Of a stretch of 64,000 nucleotides of DNA, positions 50,170-58,967 are shown in pieces. The translations under genes and the position numbers were made by a program. The DNA lies in contig NZ_QPKJ02000001.1 in NCBI RefSeq assembly GCF_003344625.1, positions 372,001-436,000 on the forward strand, given 5' to 3'. Origin of the DNA: Solirubrobacter deserti. GTDB lineage: Bacteria > Actinomycetota > Thermoleophilia > Solirubrobacterales > Solirubrobacteraceae. The stretch's first letter is position 1. Every line of letters begins with the position of its first letter. The notes under the pieces are model-generated. The model was not told the origin of the DNA, searched no databases, and saw nothing but the letters and a program-made list of their open reading frames with translations.

Positions 50170-51057
50170 ATGGTCACTCGGCGCCGCCTCGGCTCAGCCG
50201 CGGGGGTCGCGCTTGCGCTGGTCGCGCTCGGGGTGTTGTGCTGGAGCCGAGCGGACGAGCTGCAGCGTGCGCTCGCGCTCGTCTCAGTCGCCTCGCTCGT
50301 CGCGCTCACGGCGCTGCACCTGGTGACGTTGATCGTGCGCAGCGAGGCGTGGCGGCTCACGCTGGCGGCGGTCGAGGGGTCGGTGCCGCCGCGAAGAGCG
50401 GTGCACGGCGCGAACGCCGGCGCGTTCTTGGCCGGGTCGATCGAGTCGCACAGCGCGCTGCCGGCGCGGGTGGTGCTGCTCAAGCAGCTCGCCGGGCCGC
50501 GGGCGCCGAAGGCGACGCAGATTCTCGTGAGCGACGCGCCGATCTTCCTGCTCGAGGTGTGCGCGACCGCGCTCATCCTGTGCGGCGCGACGCCGTGGGG
50601 CCTCGCGCTGCTCGCGGGCGCGATCGTCCTGCTGTTCACCGGCGGGCACGCTTCGCAGCGGTTCGAGCGGCTCGCGGCGCTGCGCGGGCTCAAGGTGCTG
50701 CGCGACAAGCGGCGGCTCGCGGCGCTGACCGGTTGGGTGAGCGTCATCAGCGCGATCGGCGCCGGGCGGGTGGCGATCGCGCTCGCGGCGTGCGGGGTGT
50801 CGCCGACACCGGAGAGGGTCGGGATCGCGTTCACGGCTTCCGGCGCCTACGCGCTGTCGCCCGTGGGTCCGGGCGCGCCGGTGGCGGCCACCGTCACCGC
50901 GGTCGGCACGGGCGGCGCGCCGATCGCGGCCGGGCTCGTGCTCGCCGCGACCTCGATCGGAGCGGTGATCGTGTACGCGCTGCTGGTCGCCGTCACGCTT
51001 CTAGCGCTCCGACAGCCACTTTCACGGCGCGTTGACTTGCGTGCGCCGAGCGCGTGA
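50170..51057 (+). CDS. UPF0104 / lysylphosphatidylglycerol synthase TM-region family membrane protein
   Basis: A 295-residue membrane protein with about seven helices. The family pattern includes LHLVTLIVRSEAWRLTLAAV, GANAGAFLAGSIESHSALPA, RVVLLKQLAGPRAPKATQIL and the later AFTASGAYALSPVGPGAPVA. This region resembles the flippase half of MprF and the related YbhN-like proteins. It lacks a synthase domain. Substrate unknown; a lipid-transport role is inference from the family. Confidence 0.75.
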   Translation: MVTRRRLGSAAGVALALVALGVLCWSRADELQRALALVSVASLVALTALHLVTLIVRSEAWRLTLAAVEGSVPPRRAVHGANAGAFLAGSIESHSALPARVVLLKQLAGPRAPKATQILVSDAPIFLLEVCATALILCGATPWGLALLAGAIVLLFTGGHASQRFERLAALRGLKVLRDKRRLAALTGWVSVISAIGAGRVAIALAACGVSPTPERVGIAFTASGAYALSPVGPGAPVAATVTAVGTGGAPIAAGLVLAATSIGAVIVYALLVAVTLLALRQPLSRRVDLRAPSA

Positions 51058-51070
51058 TCGGGTGCCAGGC

Positions 51071-52264
51071 ATGAAGCGATTCATGCTGGCCACCGTGGCC
51101 ATGACGGCCCTGCTCGCCCCCGCTGCGGCGAGCGCGCAGGACGCGCGTCTCGAGGCGCGCGCGATCCTGCCCGCTGACGCCACGTTCCCGGCGCCCTTCC
51201 CCGGCGTGCCGAACACCGACCCGGCGCCCGCGCCGGGCGCCGCGCAGCCGGTCGGCGGCTTCTCCGCCCTGCTCGACGCCGGCAACGGCAGCTACTGGGC
51301 GATGCCCGACAACGGCTTCGGCAACAAGACGAACTCGCGCTCGTTCATCCTGCGCCTGTACAAGGTCCGCCCGAACTGGCGCACCGAGTGGAGCGGCCGC
51401 GGAACGGTCAACATCCAGTCCGCGATCACGCTCAGCGACCCGGACGAGAAGGTCCCGTTCCCGATCGTCAACGAGACCACGCCGGAGCGCATCCTCACCG
51501 GCGGTGACTTCGACATCGAATCGGTCCGCCAGCTCCCGGACGGCACGTTCTACTTCGGCGAGGAGTTCGGCCCGTTCCTGCTGCACGTCGACGCGCAGGG
51601 CAAGGTCCTCGACGCCCCGATCGCGATCCCGCGCATCGGCGGCCAGCCGCGCGTCCAGTCCCCGGACAATCCGTACCTGTTCGGCCGCACGCCGAACCTC
51701 GGCGGCTCGTCCGGCTTCGAGGCCATGGCGCTCTCGCACGACGGCAAGTTCCTGTACCCGATCCTCGAGAACGCCGTCACGGGTGACGATCCGCTGATCC
51801 GGCGCGTGTACGAGTTCGACGTCAAGGAGCGCCGCTACACGGGCCGCACCTGGAACTACCGCATGACCCAGCCCGGCCTGTTCGTCTCGGACGCGGTCGC
51901 CATCGGCCGTGACCAGCTCATCGTCACCGAGCGCGACAACAACCAGGGCGAGGCCGCGGCCTGGAAGAAGGCGTTCGTCATCGACGTCCCGGACCGCCGC
52001 CCGAACCTGGCCAAGCGCGAGATCGTCGACCTGCTCAACATCAGGGACCGGGACGGCATCTCGCTGTTCGGCGCCCGTCCGGGCGACTTCGGCCTGGGCA
52101 ACCCGTTCGAGTTCCCGTACGTGACGGTCGAGGCGGTCCTGCCGCTCTCCAACAACGAGCTGCTGTTCGTCAACGACACGAACTTCGGCTCCACCGGCCG
52201 CAACTCGGCCCTGCCGGACTACAGCGACTTCATCGTCCTGAAGGTCCCGGGCATCAGGAACTGA
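51071..52264 (+). CDS. Secreted phytase-like (esterase-like activity of phytase) domain protein
   Basis: A 397-residue exported protein. The signal peptide (about residues 1-22) ends AAASA. The rest is a single beta-propeller-like domain of the phytase-like family, with GGFSALLDAGNGSYWAMPDN, TGGDFDIESVRQLPDGTFYF, EEFGPFLLHVDAQGKVL and SGFEAMALSHDGKFLYPILE, and ending in LFVNDTNFGSTGRNSALPDY. Related proteins show phytase or phosphoesterase activity in some cases, but activity cannot be predicted with confidence. Its last eleven bases overlap the convergent aminotransferase gene. Confidence 0.82.
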   Translation: MKRFMLATVAMTALLAPAAASAQDARLEARAILPADATFPAPFPGVPNTDPAPAPGAAQPVGGFSALLDAGNGSYWAMPDNGFGNKTNSRSFILRLYKVRPNWRTEWSGRGTVNIQSAITLSDPDEKVPFPIVNETTPERILTGGDFDIESVRQLPDGTFYFGEEFGPFLLHVDAQGKVLDAPIAIPRIGGQPRVQSPDNPYLFGRTPNLGGSSGFEAMALSHDGKFLYPILENAVTGDDPLIRRVYEFDVKERRYTGRTWNYRMTQPGLFVSDAVAIGRDQLIVTERDNNQGEAAAWKKAFVIDVPDRRPNLAKREIVDLLNIRDRDGISLFGARPGDFGLGNPFEFPYVTVEAVLPLSNNELLFVNDTNFGSTGRNSALPDYSDFIVLKVPGIRN

Positions 52265-53279
52265 GCGCGTCGAGCGCCGCGTCGACGTCCGCCTCGGTGT
52301 TGTAGAGGTGAAACGACGCGCGTAGACGGCCCGCGCGGGCGGCGGCCATGATCCCCGCCCGCGCGAGCTTCTCCGTCGCGTCGTCGATCGCGGACGTGAC
52401 GATCGCCGAGTCGCCCTCCGGCTCCCCGAGCCCGCGCCGGAAGCGGTTCGCGAGCGCCAGGTCGTGCGCGTGGATCGCCTCCACGCCGATCTCGTTGATC
52501 ACCCGCAGCGCCGGCTCGGTCCCGACCCAGCTGAACCACGCGGGCGAGGTGTCGAAGCGGCGCGCGTTCGGCGCGAGCCGCAGCGGCGGGCCGAACTGGT
52601 CCGTGAGCGGGTCGTTGGCCGCGTACCAGCCGGCCTGGTGCGGCGTCAGCGTCTCGGCCAGCTCGGGCTTGAGCACCAGGAACGCGGTGCCGCGCGGGCT
52701 CATCAGCCACTTGTAGGCCGCGCACGCGACCGCGTCGAAGCGGGTCGCGTCGAGTGGCAGCCAACCGATCCCGTGCGTGGCGTCGATCACCGTGCGCGCG
52801 CCGTGGTGCTCGGCGGCGGCGGCGATCGCGTCCAGGTCCGCGAGCTCTCCGGTCGAGGACTGCACCGCGGACACCGCGACGACGTCGATGCTCGCGTCGA
52901 TGGCTTCAGCGAGCCGGTCGAGCGGGACGAAGTCCACCGTCACCCCGCGCTCGGCCTGCGCCAGGAACGGGAAGATGAGCGACGTGAACTCCGGCTCGGG
53001 GGAGAGGACCTTCGAGCCGTCCGGGATCGCCGCCGCCACCTGCGCGATCAGCCCCGACACGTTCGCCCCGACCGCGACGTTCTCCGGGTGTGCGCGGACG
53101 AGCGTGGCGAACTCCGCCCGCGCGCGGTCCGTGACCGCCGTCCAGTGCTCCCAGCTGACCCGCCCGTGGCGCCAGTCCTCCTGCGCCCGTTGCAGCGCCT
53201 CCCACGCCGGGTCGGGTGGAAGCCCGAAGCTCGCGGTGTTCAGATAGACGGTCTCGGGGTGCCACAGGTTCGCGATCAC
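52254..53279 (-). CDS. Class V aminotransferase (cysteine desulfurase-like fold)
   Basis: A PLP enzyme of 341 residues from a GTG at 53279 (344 from the TTG at 53288). Landmarks are VYLNTASFGLPPDPAWEAL, VGANVSGLIAQVAAAIPDGS, VVAVSAVQSSTGELADLDAI, DATHGIGWLPLDATRFD and the PLP lysine in AAYKWLMSPRGTAFLVLKPE (about residue 205). There is no catalytic-Cys loop of SufS type visible, so it may act on another amine donor (isopenicillin epimerase-like or kynureninase-like proteins share this fold). The GTG is preferred because TAGTTT lies seven bases before it. Confidence 0.85.
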   Translation of the reverse strand: MIANLWHPETVYLNTASFGLPPDPAWEALQRAQEDWRHGRVSWEHWTAVTDRARAEFATLVRAHPENVAVGANVSGLIAQVAAAIPDGSKVLSPEPEFTSLIFPFLAQAERGVTVDFVPLDRLAEAIDASIDVVAVSAVQSSTGELADLDAIAAAAEHHGARTVIDATHGIGWLPLDATRFDAVACAAYKWLMSPRGTAFLVLKPELAETLTPHQAGWYAANDPLTDQFGPPLRLAPNARRFDTSPAWFSWVGTEPALRVINEIGVEAIHAHDLALANRFRRGLGEPEGDSAIVTSAIDDATEKLARAGIMAAARAGRLRASFHLYNTEADVDAALDALSS

Positions 53280-53286
53280 CCGCGAC

Positions 53287-53292
53287 AAACTA
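53287..53292 (-). promoter_or_regulatory. -10 element TAGTTT of the class V aminotransferase gene
   Basis: TAGTTT on the minus strand (53292-53287) is followed by seven bases and then the GTG at 53279. It overlaps the end of the upstream KTSC gene. Confidence 0.5.
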
Positions 53293-53538
53293 CGCGGCCC
53301 CGAGCGGCCGAGGCGTCGGTGTCCAGTTGAAGCGCTCCGCGTGCGGCTTGAGGACCCCGTTCACGAACTTGCCCTTGGACGGCGCGAGCTCGAACTCCGC
53401 GAACAGCAGCTCGTCGCACGGATAGTCGTAGACCAGCCGCCCCTCCACGTACAGCAGCTCGAGGACCCCGCGCACGGCATCGAACCGGTACGCAGCGATG
53501 GCTGAGGAGTCACACCGCACCCAGCCCCGCTCGTGCAC
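53290..53538 (-). CDS. KTSC domain protein
   Basis: An 82-residue protein containing the KTSC pattern: VRCDSSAIAAYRFDAVRGVL near the start, ELLYVEGRLVYDYPCDELLF, and FELAPSKGKFVNGVLKPHAE. KTSC domains are small RNA- or nucleic-acid-linked modules of unclear function. The GTG at 53538 is chosen over a much longer Arg/Ser-rich extension to 53742, which looks spurious, because TATCGT lies exactly seven bases upstream. The downstream aminotransferase gene follows with its own promoter. Confidence 0.8.
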   Translation of the reverse strand: MHERGWVRCDSSAIAAYRFDAVRGVLELLYVEGRLVYDYPCDELLFAEFELAPSKGKFVNGVLKPHAERFNWTPTPRPLGAA

Positions 53539-53545
53539 GGCCGCA

Positions 53546-53551
53546 ACGATA
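53546..53551 (-). promoter_or_regulatory. -10 element TATCGT of the KTSC gene
   Basis: TATCGT (53551-53546, minus strand) is followed by seven bases and then the GTG at 53538; no Shine-Dalgarno sequence is present. Confidence 0.5.
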
Positions 53552-53581
53552 CGCCCCGGGGAGGCGGACGTCACGGCGCGA

Positions 53582-53607
53582 GGCGGCGCGGCGGCGCGGC
53601 GGCGCGG
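53582..53607. repeat. 8-bp tandem repeat (GGCGGCGC, three copies plus two bases)
   Basis: Three perfect copies of GGCGGCGC lie between the KTSC gene and the end of the MocR gene. A simple slippage-prone repeat with no clear role. Confidence 0.6.
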
Positions 53608-53608
53608 T

Positions 53609-54976
53609 CTACGCCGCGCGCGTGCGGCGCGGCGGGTCGACCGCGGCGGCGAGCGCGGCCGCGAGCGGCGCCGCCTCCTCGAGCTCGAGCGTGGCGATAG
53701 TGACGCGGACGGCGGGACCCGCCTCGAGCCGAAACGGCGCACCCGCGGCGACCGCGACGCCGTGGCCGAGCAGCGCGCGGACGGCAGCGTCCTCGTCGGG
53801 CACGGGCACCCACACGTTCAGCCCGCTGCGGCCTTCGGCCGCGATGCCGTGGGCCGCGAGCGCGTGCACCAGCGCCGCGCGGCGGGTGGAGTACACGTCG
53901 GCGGCCCGCCGGACCAGCGCGGCGATCTCGCTGTCCGCCCACAGCCGCGCCGCCAGGCGCTGCAGGATGGAGCTCACCCAGCCGGGCCCGAGCGAGAGCC
54001 GGCCCTCCACCCGCGCGAGCGTGAGCTCGTCCGCGGTGAGCACCGCGCAGCGCAGGTCCGGGCCGAGCCACTTGGAGACCGAGCGCACCACCGCCCAACG
54101 CCCGCCGGCGCCCGTGGCCGAGCAGTACGGCACGCCCGCGACCGGGCCGAGGTGGTCGTCCTCGACCACCAGCACGTCGCGCAGGAGCTCACGCAGCTCG
54201 CCGGCGCGCTCGGCGTCCAGCGCCGCGCCGAGCGGGTTGTGCCCGCGCGGTGTGACGATGGCACCCCGCGCGCCGGCGGCGAGGGCGGCGGCAAGCGACT
54301 CGGGCCGCATGCCGCGGCCGTCGACCGTGACCGGCGCAAGGCGCAATCCGAGCGCCCGCGCCAGGTCGAGCACGCCCGGCCACCCGGGATCCTCGACCGC
54401 CAGGAGATCGCCCGGCGCGAGCTGCGCCGCCAGCACCCGCTCGATCCCGTCCAGCGCCCCGTTCACCACCACGACGCGCTCGGCGGCCACGCCGTCCGCA
54501 ATGAAGGCGGCCCGCGCCAGCTCGGCGAGTCCACCGTCGACCGGAGCCTCGCCGTAGAGCCGCTGCGCGAAAGGGCCGCGCTGCGTGGCCGCGGCGGAGC
54601 CGGACCCCCTCGTGGAGGCGCCGGACGCGAGCGCCGTGAGCGCGGGCGCGAGGTCGGGAAGGAACGCCGGATCCGGGTTGCCGAGCGCGAGGTCGCGCGT
54701 GCCCGGTGGGAGGGGGGAGGGCGCCCGCGGCGATCGCAGCGGCGGGCGGTCGGCCACGCGCGTCGCCGAGCGGGCGCGGGAGACCACGACACCGCGGCGG
54801 CGAAGCTCGGCCAGCGCGGACGCGACCGTGGTCGGTGACACGTCCAGCGAGTCCGCCAGCGTGCGGACGGACGGGAGCTTCGTGCCCGGCGACAGCACGC
54901 CGGAGGCGACCGCGCGCTCGACCGAGCCGGCGATCTCTTCCGCGGACGCTCCAGATATGGCAAACTGTACTGACAC
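53609..54976 (-). CDS. MocR/PdxR-type GntR regulator with aminotransferase domain
   Basis: A 455-residue protein. The N-terminal GntR winged helix (about residues 5-75) has VERAVASGVLSPGTKLPSVR, then TLADSLDVSPTTVASALAEL and RRRGVVVSRARSATRV. It is joined to a fold-type I aminotransferase domain (about 100-450) with GALDGIERVLAAQLAPGDLL, EDPGWPGVLDLARALGL and the PLP lysine in WAVVRSVSKWLGPDLRCAVL. MocR proteins sense PLP and often control vitamin B6 metabolism. It is divergent from a PNPOx-like gene with two CTGT-N6-ACAG boxes between them. GTG start at 54976. The N-terminus is short compared with some relatives. Confidence 0.9.
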   Translation of the reverse strand: MSVQFAISGASAEEIAGSVERAVASGVLSPGTKLPSVRTLADSLDVSPTTVASALAELRRRGVVVSRARSATRVADRPPLRSPRAPSPLPPGTRDLALGNPDPAFLPDLAPALTALASGASTRGSGSAAATQRGPFAQRLYGEAPVDGGLAELARAAFIADGVAAERVVVVNGALDGIERVLAAQLAPGDLLAVEDPGWPGVLDLARALGLRLAPVTVDGRGMRPESLAAALAAGARGAIVTPRGHNPLGAALDAERAGELRELLRDVLVVEDDHLGPVAGVPYCSATGAGGRWAVVRSVSKWLGPDLRCAVLTADELTLARVEGRLSLGPGWVSSILQRLAARLWADSEIAALVRRAADVYSTRRAALVHALAAHGIAAEGRSGLNVWVPVPDEDAAVRALLGHGVAVAAGAPFRLEAGPAVRVTIATLELEEAAPLAAALAAAVDPPRRTRAA

Positions 54977-55000
54977 AGAAGTCAATCTGTACTGTAACAG
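54965..55000. promoter_or_regulatory. Two CTGT-N6-ACAG operator boxes between the MocR and PNPOx-like genes
   Basis: CTGTACTGACACAG (54965-54978) and CTGTACTGTAACAG (54987-55000) differ at two positions and are 22 bp apart, two helical turns. They are both direct repeats and individually palindromic. Box 1 overlaps the MocR start codon and box 2 abuts the ATG at 55001. This matches the direct-repeat operators known for MocR regulators. Confidence 0.65.
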
Positions 55001-55639
55001 ATGCTCAAGACACCGAGAACCAAGCTCACCCGCGTCCCGCAACGGGGCAGCCACGACAGCGAGACGCTGTACGCGATCCTCGACGAAGCGCTCATCGGGC
55101 ACGTCGGGTTCGTCACGCCGACCGGCCACCCGGCCGTGATCCCGACGCTGATCGCCAGAGACGGCGACGAGCTGCTCATCCACGGCAGCAACGCGTCCCG
55201 CACCGTCCGCGCGCTCCGCGCGGGGCAGGAGGCGTGCGTCGAGGTCACGCACATCGACGGGCTCGTGCTCGCCCGCAGCGCGTTCCACCACTCGATGAAC
55301 TACCGCTCGGCGATCCTCTACGGCACGCTGCAGCCCGCCGAGGACAAGGAACGCGCGCTCGAGGTCTTCACGAACAAGCTCGTGCCGGGCCGCTGGGAGC
55401 ACGTTCGCTGGCCGAACCCGCAGGAGCTCAAGGCGACCGAGGTGCTGAGCCTGCCGATCACCGAGGGCAGCGCGAAGGTCCGCACGGGCGAGCCGATCGA
55501 CGACGAGCCCGACTACGCGCTGGACACGTGGGCCGGCGTGATCCCGATCACGACCGTCCGGGGCGACCCGATCCCCGATCCGCGGCTGCCCGACGCCATG
55601 GACGTCCCCGAGCACGTAAGGTCGCTGACGGACCGGTAG
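55001..55639 (+). CDS. Pyridoxamine 5'-phosphate oxidase family flavin-binding protein
   Basis: A 212-residue split-barrel protein of the PNPOx-like/flavin-nucleotide-binding type. Segments are YAILDEALIGHVGFVTPTGH, PAVIPTLIARDGDELLIHGS, SAFHHSMNYRSAILYGTLQP and the late LDTWAGVIPITTVRGDPIPD. It would bind FMN; the substrate may be a B6 vitamer or another small molecule. Divergent pairing with a PLP-sensing MocR regulator supports a link to vitamin B6. ATG at 55001, five bases after TACTGT. Confidence 0.87.
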   Translation: MLKTPRTKLTRVPQRGSHDSETLYAILDEALIGHVGFVTPTGHPAVIPTLIARDGDELLIHGSNASRTVRALRAGQEACVEVTHIDGLVLARSAFHHSMNYRSAILYGTLQPAEDKERALEVFTNKLVPGRWEHVRWPNPQELKATEVLSLPITEGSAKVRTGEPIDDEPDYALDTWAGVIPITTVRGDPIPDPRLPDAMDVPEHVRSLTDR

Positions 55640-55640
55640 C

Positions 55641-55646
55641 TAGCCT
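55641..55646 (+). promoter_or_regulatory. -10 element TAGCCT before cmk
   Basis: TAGCCT lies nine bases before the cmk ATG at 55656, with no Shine-Dalgarno sequence. Confidence 0.4.
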
Positions 55647-55655
55647 CTGTAAGTC

Positions 55656-56279
55656 ATGGTCATCGCCATCGACGGGCCCGCCGGAGCGGGGAAGTCCACG
55701 GTCGCGCGCGCAGTTGCGCAGCGGCTCGGCTTCACCTACCTGGACACGGGGGCGATGTACCGCTGCGTCGGCCTCGCCACGCAACGCAGCAGCGAGCCGG
55801 CGGCCACGGTCGCCCGGCGGATCGAGATCGAGGTCGGAGAGCGCGTCCTACTCGACGGCGAGGACGTGACCGAGGCGATCCGCGCCCCGGGCGTGTCGGA
55901 GGCAGCCTCCAAGGTCGCGGCGGACCCCGAGGTGCGCCAGGCGCTCGTGGCCAAGCAGCAGGCGATCGTCGCCGACGGCGACTGGGTGGCCGAGGGCCGC
56001 GACATCGGCACCGTCGTCGCGCCCGACGCGGCCGTCAAGGTCTTCCTCCACGCCGACCCGGAGGAGCGCGCGCGCCGCCGCGCCGCGCAGCTGAACCTGG
56101 ACCCGCAGGACGTGCTGGCCAAGCAGCGCACCCGCGACGAGCGCGATTCCAGCGCGGGCCGCTCCACGCTGCAGGCGCCCGAGGACGCGACCCCCGTCGA
56201 CACGACCGGCCTCACGCTCGACGAAGTCATCGACCAGGTGGTCACGCTCGCGATCGAGGCCAAGGAGATCCAGGCATGA
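55656..56279 (+). CDS. cmk: Cytidylate kinase
   Basis: A 207-residue nucleoside monophosphate kinase phosphorylating CMP and dCMP. P-loop [20 protein letters not shown] (residues 3-22), then [20 protein letters not shown], and the [20 protein letters not shown] segment with the CMP-binding Arg-Asp. [20 protein letters not shown] and [20 protein letters not shown] also fit. It overlaps der by four bases (ATGA), a common cmk-der arrangement. Confidence 0.96.
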   Translation: MVIAIDGPAGAGKSTVARAVAQRLGFTYLDTGAMYRCVGLATQRSSEPAATVARRIEIEVGERVLLDGEDVTEAIRAPGVSEAASKVAADPEVRQALVAKQQAIVADGDWVAEGRDIGTVVAPDAAVKVFLHADPEERARRRAAQLNLDPQDVLAKQRTRDERDSSAGRSTLQAPEDATPVDTTGLTLDEVIDQVVTLAIEAKEIQA

Positions 56280-57637
56280 AGGTCGCCGTCGTCGGCTACC
56301 CCAACGTGGGCAAGTCGTCCCTCGTGAACCGGCTCACGCAGTCCCGCGAGGCGGTCGTCCACGAGCGCCCCGGCATCACGCGCGACCGCAAGGAGCTTCA
56401 GACGGACTGGAACGGCCGCACGTTCACGCTGATCGACACCGGCGGCGTGGACACCCAGGACGAGGACCCGCTCGCGGTGTCGATCCAGGATCAGGCGCGC
56501 GAGGCGCTCGCGGACGCCCAGGTCGCGCTGTTCGTCGTCGACGCGCGCGCCGGCATGCGCCCCGGCGACGCCGAGATCGCGAACATCCTGCGCCGCGGCG
56601 AGATCCCGATCGTCGTCGCCGCCAACAAGATCGACAGCCCGAACGACCTCCCGCTCGCGCACGACTTCTACGGCCTCGGCCTGGGCGAGCCGCTCGCCGT
56701 CTCCGCCGCACAGGGCCTGGGCACGGGCGATCTGCTGGACCGCCTCGTCGAGCTGCTGCCGGAGGAGGAAGAGCTCCCCGAGGAGGACGAGGACCTTGTC
56801 CGCCTCGCGGTGATCGGGCGCCCGAACGTCGGCAAGTCCAGCCTCGTCAACGCCTTCCTCGGCCGCGAGCGCGTGATCGTGTCCGACATCGCCGGCACCA
56901 CGCGCGACGCGATCGACACGCCGATCGAGGTCGACGGCCGCAAGGTGATCCTCGTCGACACGGCCGGCATGCGCCGCCAGGCCAAGGTGACCGAGTCGGT
57001 CGAGTACTACACGAACCTGCGCAGCCAGCGCGCGGCCGAGCGCGCCGACGTCGCGCTCGTCGTGTGCGACGCGCAGGACGGCGTGACCGCCCAGGACCTC
57101 CGGATCGCCGAGCTGGCGATGAAGGCCGGCTGCGCGACGGCGCTCGTGCTCAACAAGTGGGACATCACGGGCGGCGACCAGGAGGCGCGCGGGCCCGGCG
57201 GCGGCGTCGGCGCCGAGGAGCTGGACGCCGAACGCGCCCGCGTGAACCAGAAGCTGCGCCTGCGGCCGCGGGTGCTGACCGCGTCCGCCAAGACGGGCCG
57301 CAACATCGCGCGCGTGCTGACCGAGGCGCTCGCGATCGCCGACCGCGCCAAGCACCGCATCCCCACGCCGGAGCTCAACCGCTTCCTGGCCGACGTGATC
57401 GCCGCGCGCCAGCCGCCGGCCAAGCAGGGCCACCGGCTCAAGATGCTCTACATCGCCCAGGTCGGCGAGGCGCCGCCGCGATTCGCCATCCAGGTCAACT
57501 CCCGCCAGCGTGTCACCCGGGACTACGCCTACTTTGTGGAGAACCGACTGAGAGAGCGGTACGGGCTCGACGGAGTGCCCGTGATCATCGACTTCGTGGA
57601 GCGCAAGAACCGCTCCAAAGCTGAACGAATGGCCTAA
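56276..57637 (+). CDS. der: Ribosome assembly GTPase Der (EngA)
   Basis: A 453-residue protein with two tandem GTPase domains and a C-terminal KH-like domain, needed for 50S subunit assembly. G1 of domain 1 is [16 protein letters not shown] (residues 5-20) with G3 IDTGGVD and G4 NKID. G1 of domain 2 is [18 protein letters not shown] (about 178-195) with G3 [12 protein letters not shown] and G4 NKWD. The KH domain contains [20 protein letters not shown] and [20 protein letters not shown]. Full length and intact. Confidence 0.97.
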   Translation: MKVAVVGYPNVGKSSLVNRLTQSREAVVHERPGITRDRKELQTDWNGRTFTLIDTGGVDTQDEDPLAVSIQDQAREALADAQVALFVVDARAGMRPGDAEIANILRRGEIPIVVAANKIDSPNDLPLAHDFYGLGLGEPLAVSAAQGLGTGDLLDRLVELLPEEEELPEEDEDLVRLAVIGRPNVGKSSLVNAFLGRERVIVSDIAGTTRDAIDTPIEVDGRKVILVDTAGMRRQAKVTESVEYYTNLRSQRAAERADVALVVCDAQDGVTAQDLRIAELAMKAGCATALVLNKWDITGGDQEARGPGGGVGAEELDAERARVNQKLRLRPRVLTASAKTGRNIARVLTEALAIADRAKHRIPTPELNRFLADVIAARQPPAKQGHRLKMLYIAQVGEAPPRFAIQVNSRQRVTRDYAYFVENRLRERYGLDGVPVIIDFVERKNRSKAERMA

Positions 57638-57659
57638 TAGCCAACAACCTGAAACCCGC

Positions 57660-57665
57660 TAGCCT
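57660..57665 (+). promoter_or_regulatory. -10 element TAGCCT before metK
   Basis: TAGCCT lies ten bases before the metK ATG at 57676 in a 38-bp gap. The leader would be a few bases at most, so no SAM riboswitch is present. Confidence 0.45.
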
Positions 57666-57675
57666 TTCACGTTCA

Positions 57676-58911
57676 ATGAGCCATCAAAGCGACAACGAGT
57701 ACCTGTTCACGTCCGAGAGCGTGACCGAAGGCCACCCCGACAAGGTCGCGGATCAGATCTCCGACGGCGTGCTGGACGCCGTGCTCCGCGAGGACCCGAC
57801 CGGCCGCGTGGCCTGCGAGACGCTCGTGAACACCGGTCTCGTCGTCGTGTCCGGCGAGATCTCGACCTCGACGTACGTCGACATCCAGGAGATCGCGCGC
57901 GAGACGATCCGCCGCATCGGCTACACCGACGCCGAGCTCGGCTTCTCCGCTGATTCCTGCGCCGTCATCAACGCGATCGACAAGCAGTCGCCGGACATCG
58001 CTCAGGGTGTCGACGAGGCGCTCGAGCATCGTGTCGACGAGTCCGACACCGACGAGCTGGACATCGCCGGCGCCGGCGACCAGGGCATGATGTTCGGCTA
58101 CGCGTCCAACGAGACCGAGGAGCTCATGCCGCTCCCGATCTCCCTCGCGCACCGCCTGGCCGAGCGCCTCGCCGCGGTCCGCAAGGACGGCACGCTGAAC
58201 TACCTGCGCCCCGACGGCAAGACCCAGGTCTCGGTCAAGTACGTCGACGGCAAGCCCGTCTCGATCGAGAAGGTCCTGATCTCCACGCAGCACGCCGAGT
58301 CGGCGACGCGCGAGCAGATCACGAACGACCTGTGGGAGCAGGTCGTGCTGCCGATCCTGCCGGCCGACAAGTTCGACGCCGAGAAGCTGCGCAAGAACTT
58401 CCTCGTGAACCCGACCGGCCGCTTCGTCATCGGCGGCCCGGTGGGCGACGCCGGCCTCACGGGCCGCAAGATCATCGTCGACACCTACGGCGGCATGGCT
58501 CGCCACGGCGGCGGGGCGTTCTCGGGCAAGGACCCGTCGAAGGTGGACCGCAGCGCCGCGTACGCCGCGCGCTACGTCGCCAAGAACCTCGTCGCCGCCG
58601 GCCTGGCCGACCGCGTCGAGGTCCAGGTCGCCTACGCCATCGGCGTCGCGCACCCGGTCTCGGTGATGGTCGAGACGTTCGGCACGGAGAAGATCGGCCG
58701 CGGCCGCATCGCCGCCCTGGTCGACGAGTTCTTCGACCTGCGCCCGGGCGCCTTCCGCGAGTACCTGCAGCTGCACCGTCCGATCTACCAGAAGACCGCC
58801 GCGTACGGCCATTTCGGTCGCAACGACGAGGACTTCACGTGGGAGAAGACGGACAAGGCCGCCGCGCTGCGTGAGGCCGCCGGCCTCGCGGTCGCAGACT
58901 CCGTTGCGTAG
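57676..58911 (+). CDS. metK: S-adenosylmethionine synthase
   Basis: A 411-residue MetK making S-adenosylmethionine from methionine and ATP. Landmarks are [20 protein letters not shown] at the start, [79 protein letters not shown] and [16 protein letters not shown]. All metal and methionine-binding residues appear to be present. A strong terminator hairpin follows 24 bases after the stop. Confidence 0.97.
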   Translation: MSHQSDNEYLFTSESVTEGHPDKVADQISDGVLDAVLREDPTGRVACETLVNTGLVVVSGEISTSTYVDIQEIARETIRRIGYTDAELGFSADSCAVINAIDKQSPDIAQGVDEALEHRVDESDTDELDIAGAGDQGMMFGYASNETEELMPLPISLAHRLAERLAAVRKDGTLNYLRPDGKTQVSVKYVDGKPVSIEKVLISTQHAESATREQITNDLWEQVVLPILPADKFDAEKLRKNFLVNPTGRFVIGGPVGDAGLTGRKIIVDTYGGMARHGGGAFSGKDPSKVDRSAAYAARYVAKNLVAAGLADRVEVQVAYAIGVAHPVSVMVETFGTEKIGRGRIAALVDEFFDLRPGAFREYLQLHRPIYQKTAAYGHFGRNDEDFTWEKTDKAAALREAAGLAVADSVA

Positions 58912-58935
58912 CAGCTAATCCGCGCTTAAACGGGT

Positions 58936-58964
58936 AAAGGGGACCCCCATGAGGGGGTCCCTTT
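58936..58964 (+). terminator. metK terminator that overlaps the ribosome binding site of the next gene
   Basis: AAAGGGGACCCCC (58936-58948) pairs with GGGGGTCCCTTT (58953-58964) around ATGA, with one bulged G, giving a 12-bp stem ending in TTT. GAGGGGG (58951-58957), ten bases before the symporter GTG at 58968, is the only Shine-Dalgarno candidate and lies within the hairpin. Confidence 0.75.
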
Positions 58965-58967
58965 CTC

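Noticed and set aside
53582..53607. CRISPR or mobile-element signature at the GGCGGCGC tandem
   Set aside because: Eight-base perfect tandem units without spacers are a simple repeat; no cas, transposase or terminal repeats are nearby.
53539..53742. N-terminal extension of the KTSC protein to 150 residues
   Set aside because: The added residues are Arg/Ser/Pro low complexity overlapping the MocR gene, and a leaderless start signal sits at the shorter start.
57638..57675. SAM riboswitch before metK
   Set aside because: The gap is 38 bp and lacks the conserved core; a -10 element lies ten bases before the start.
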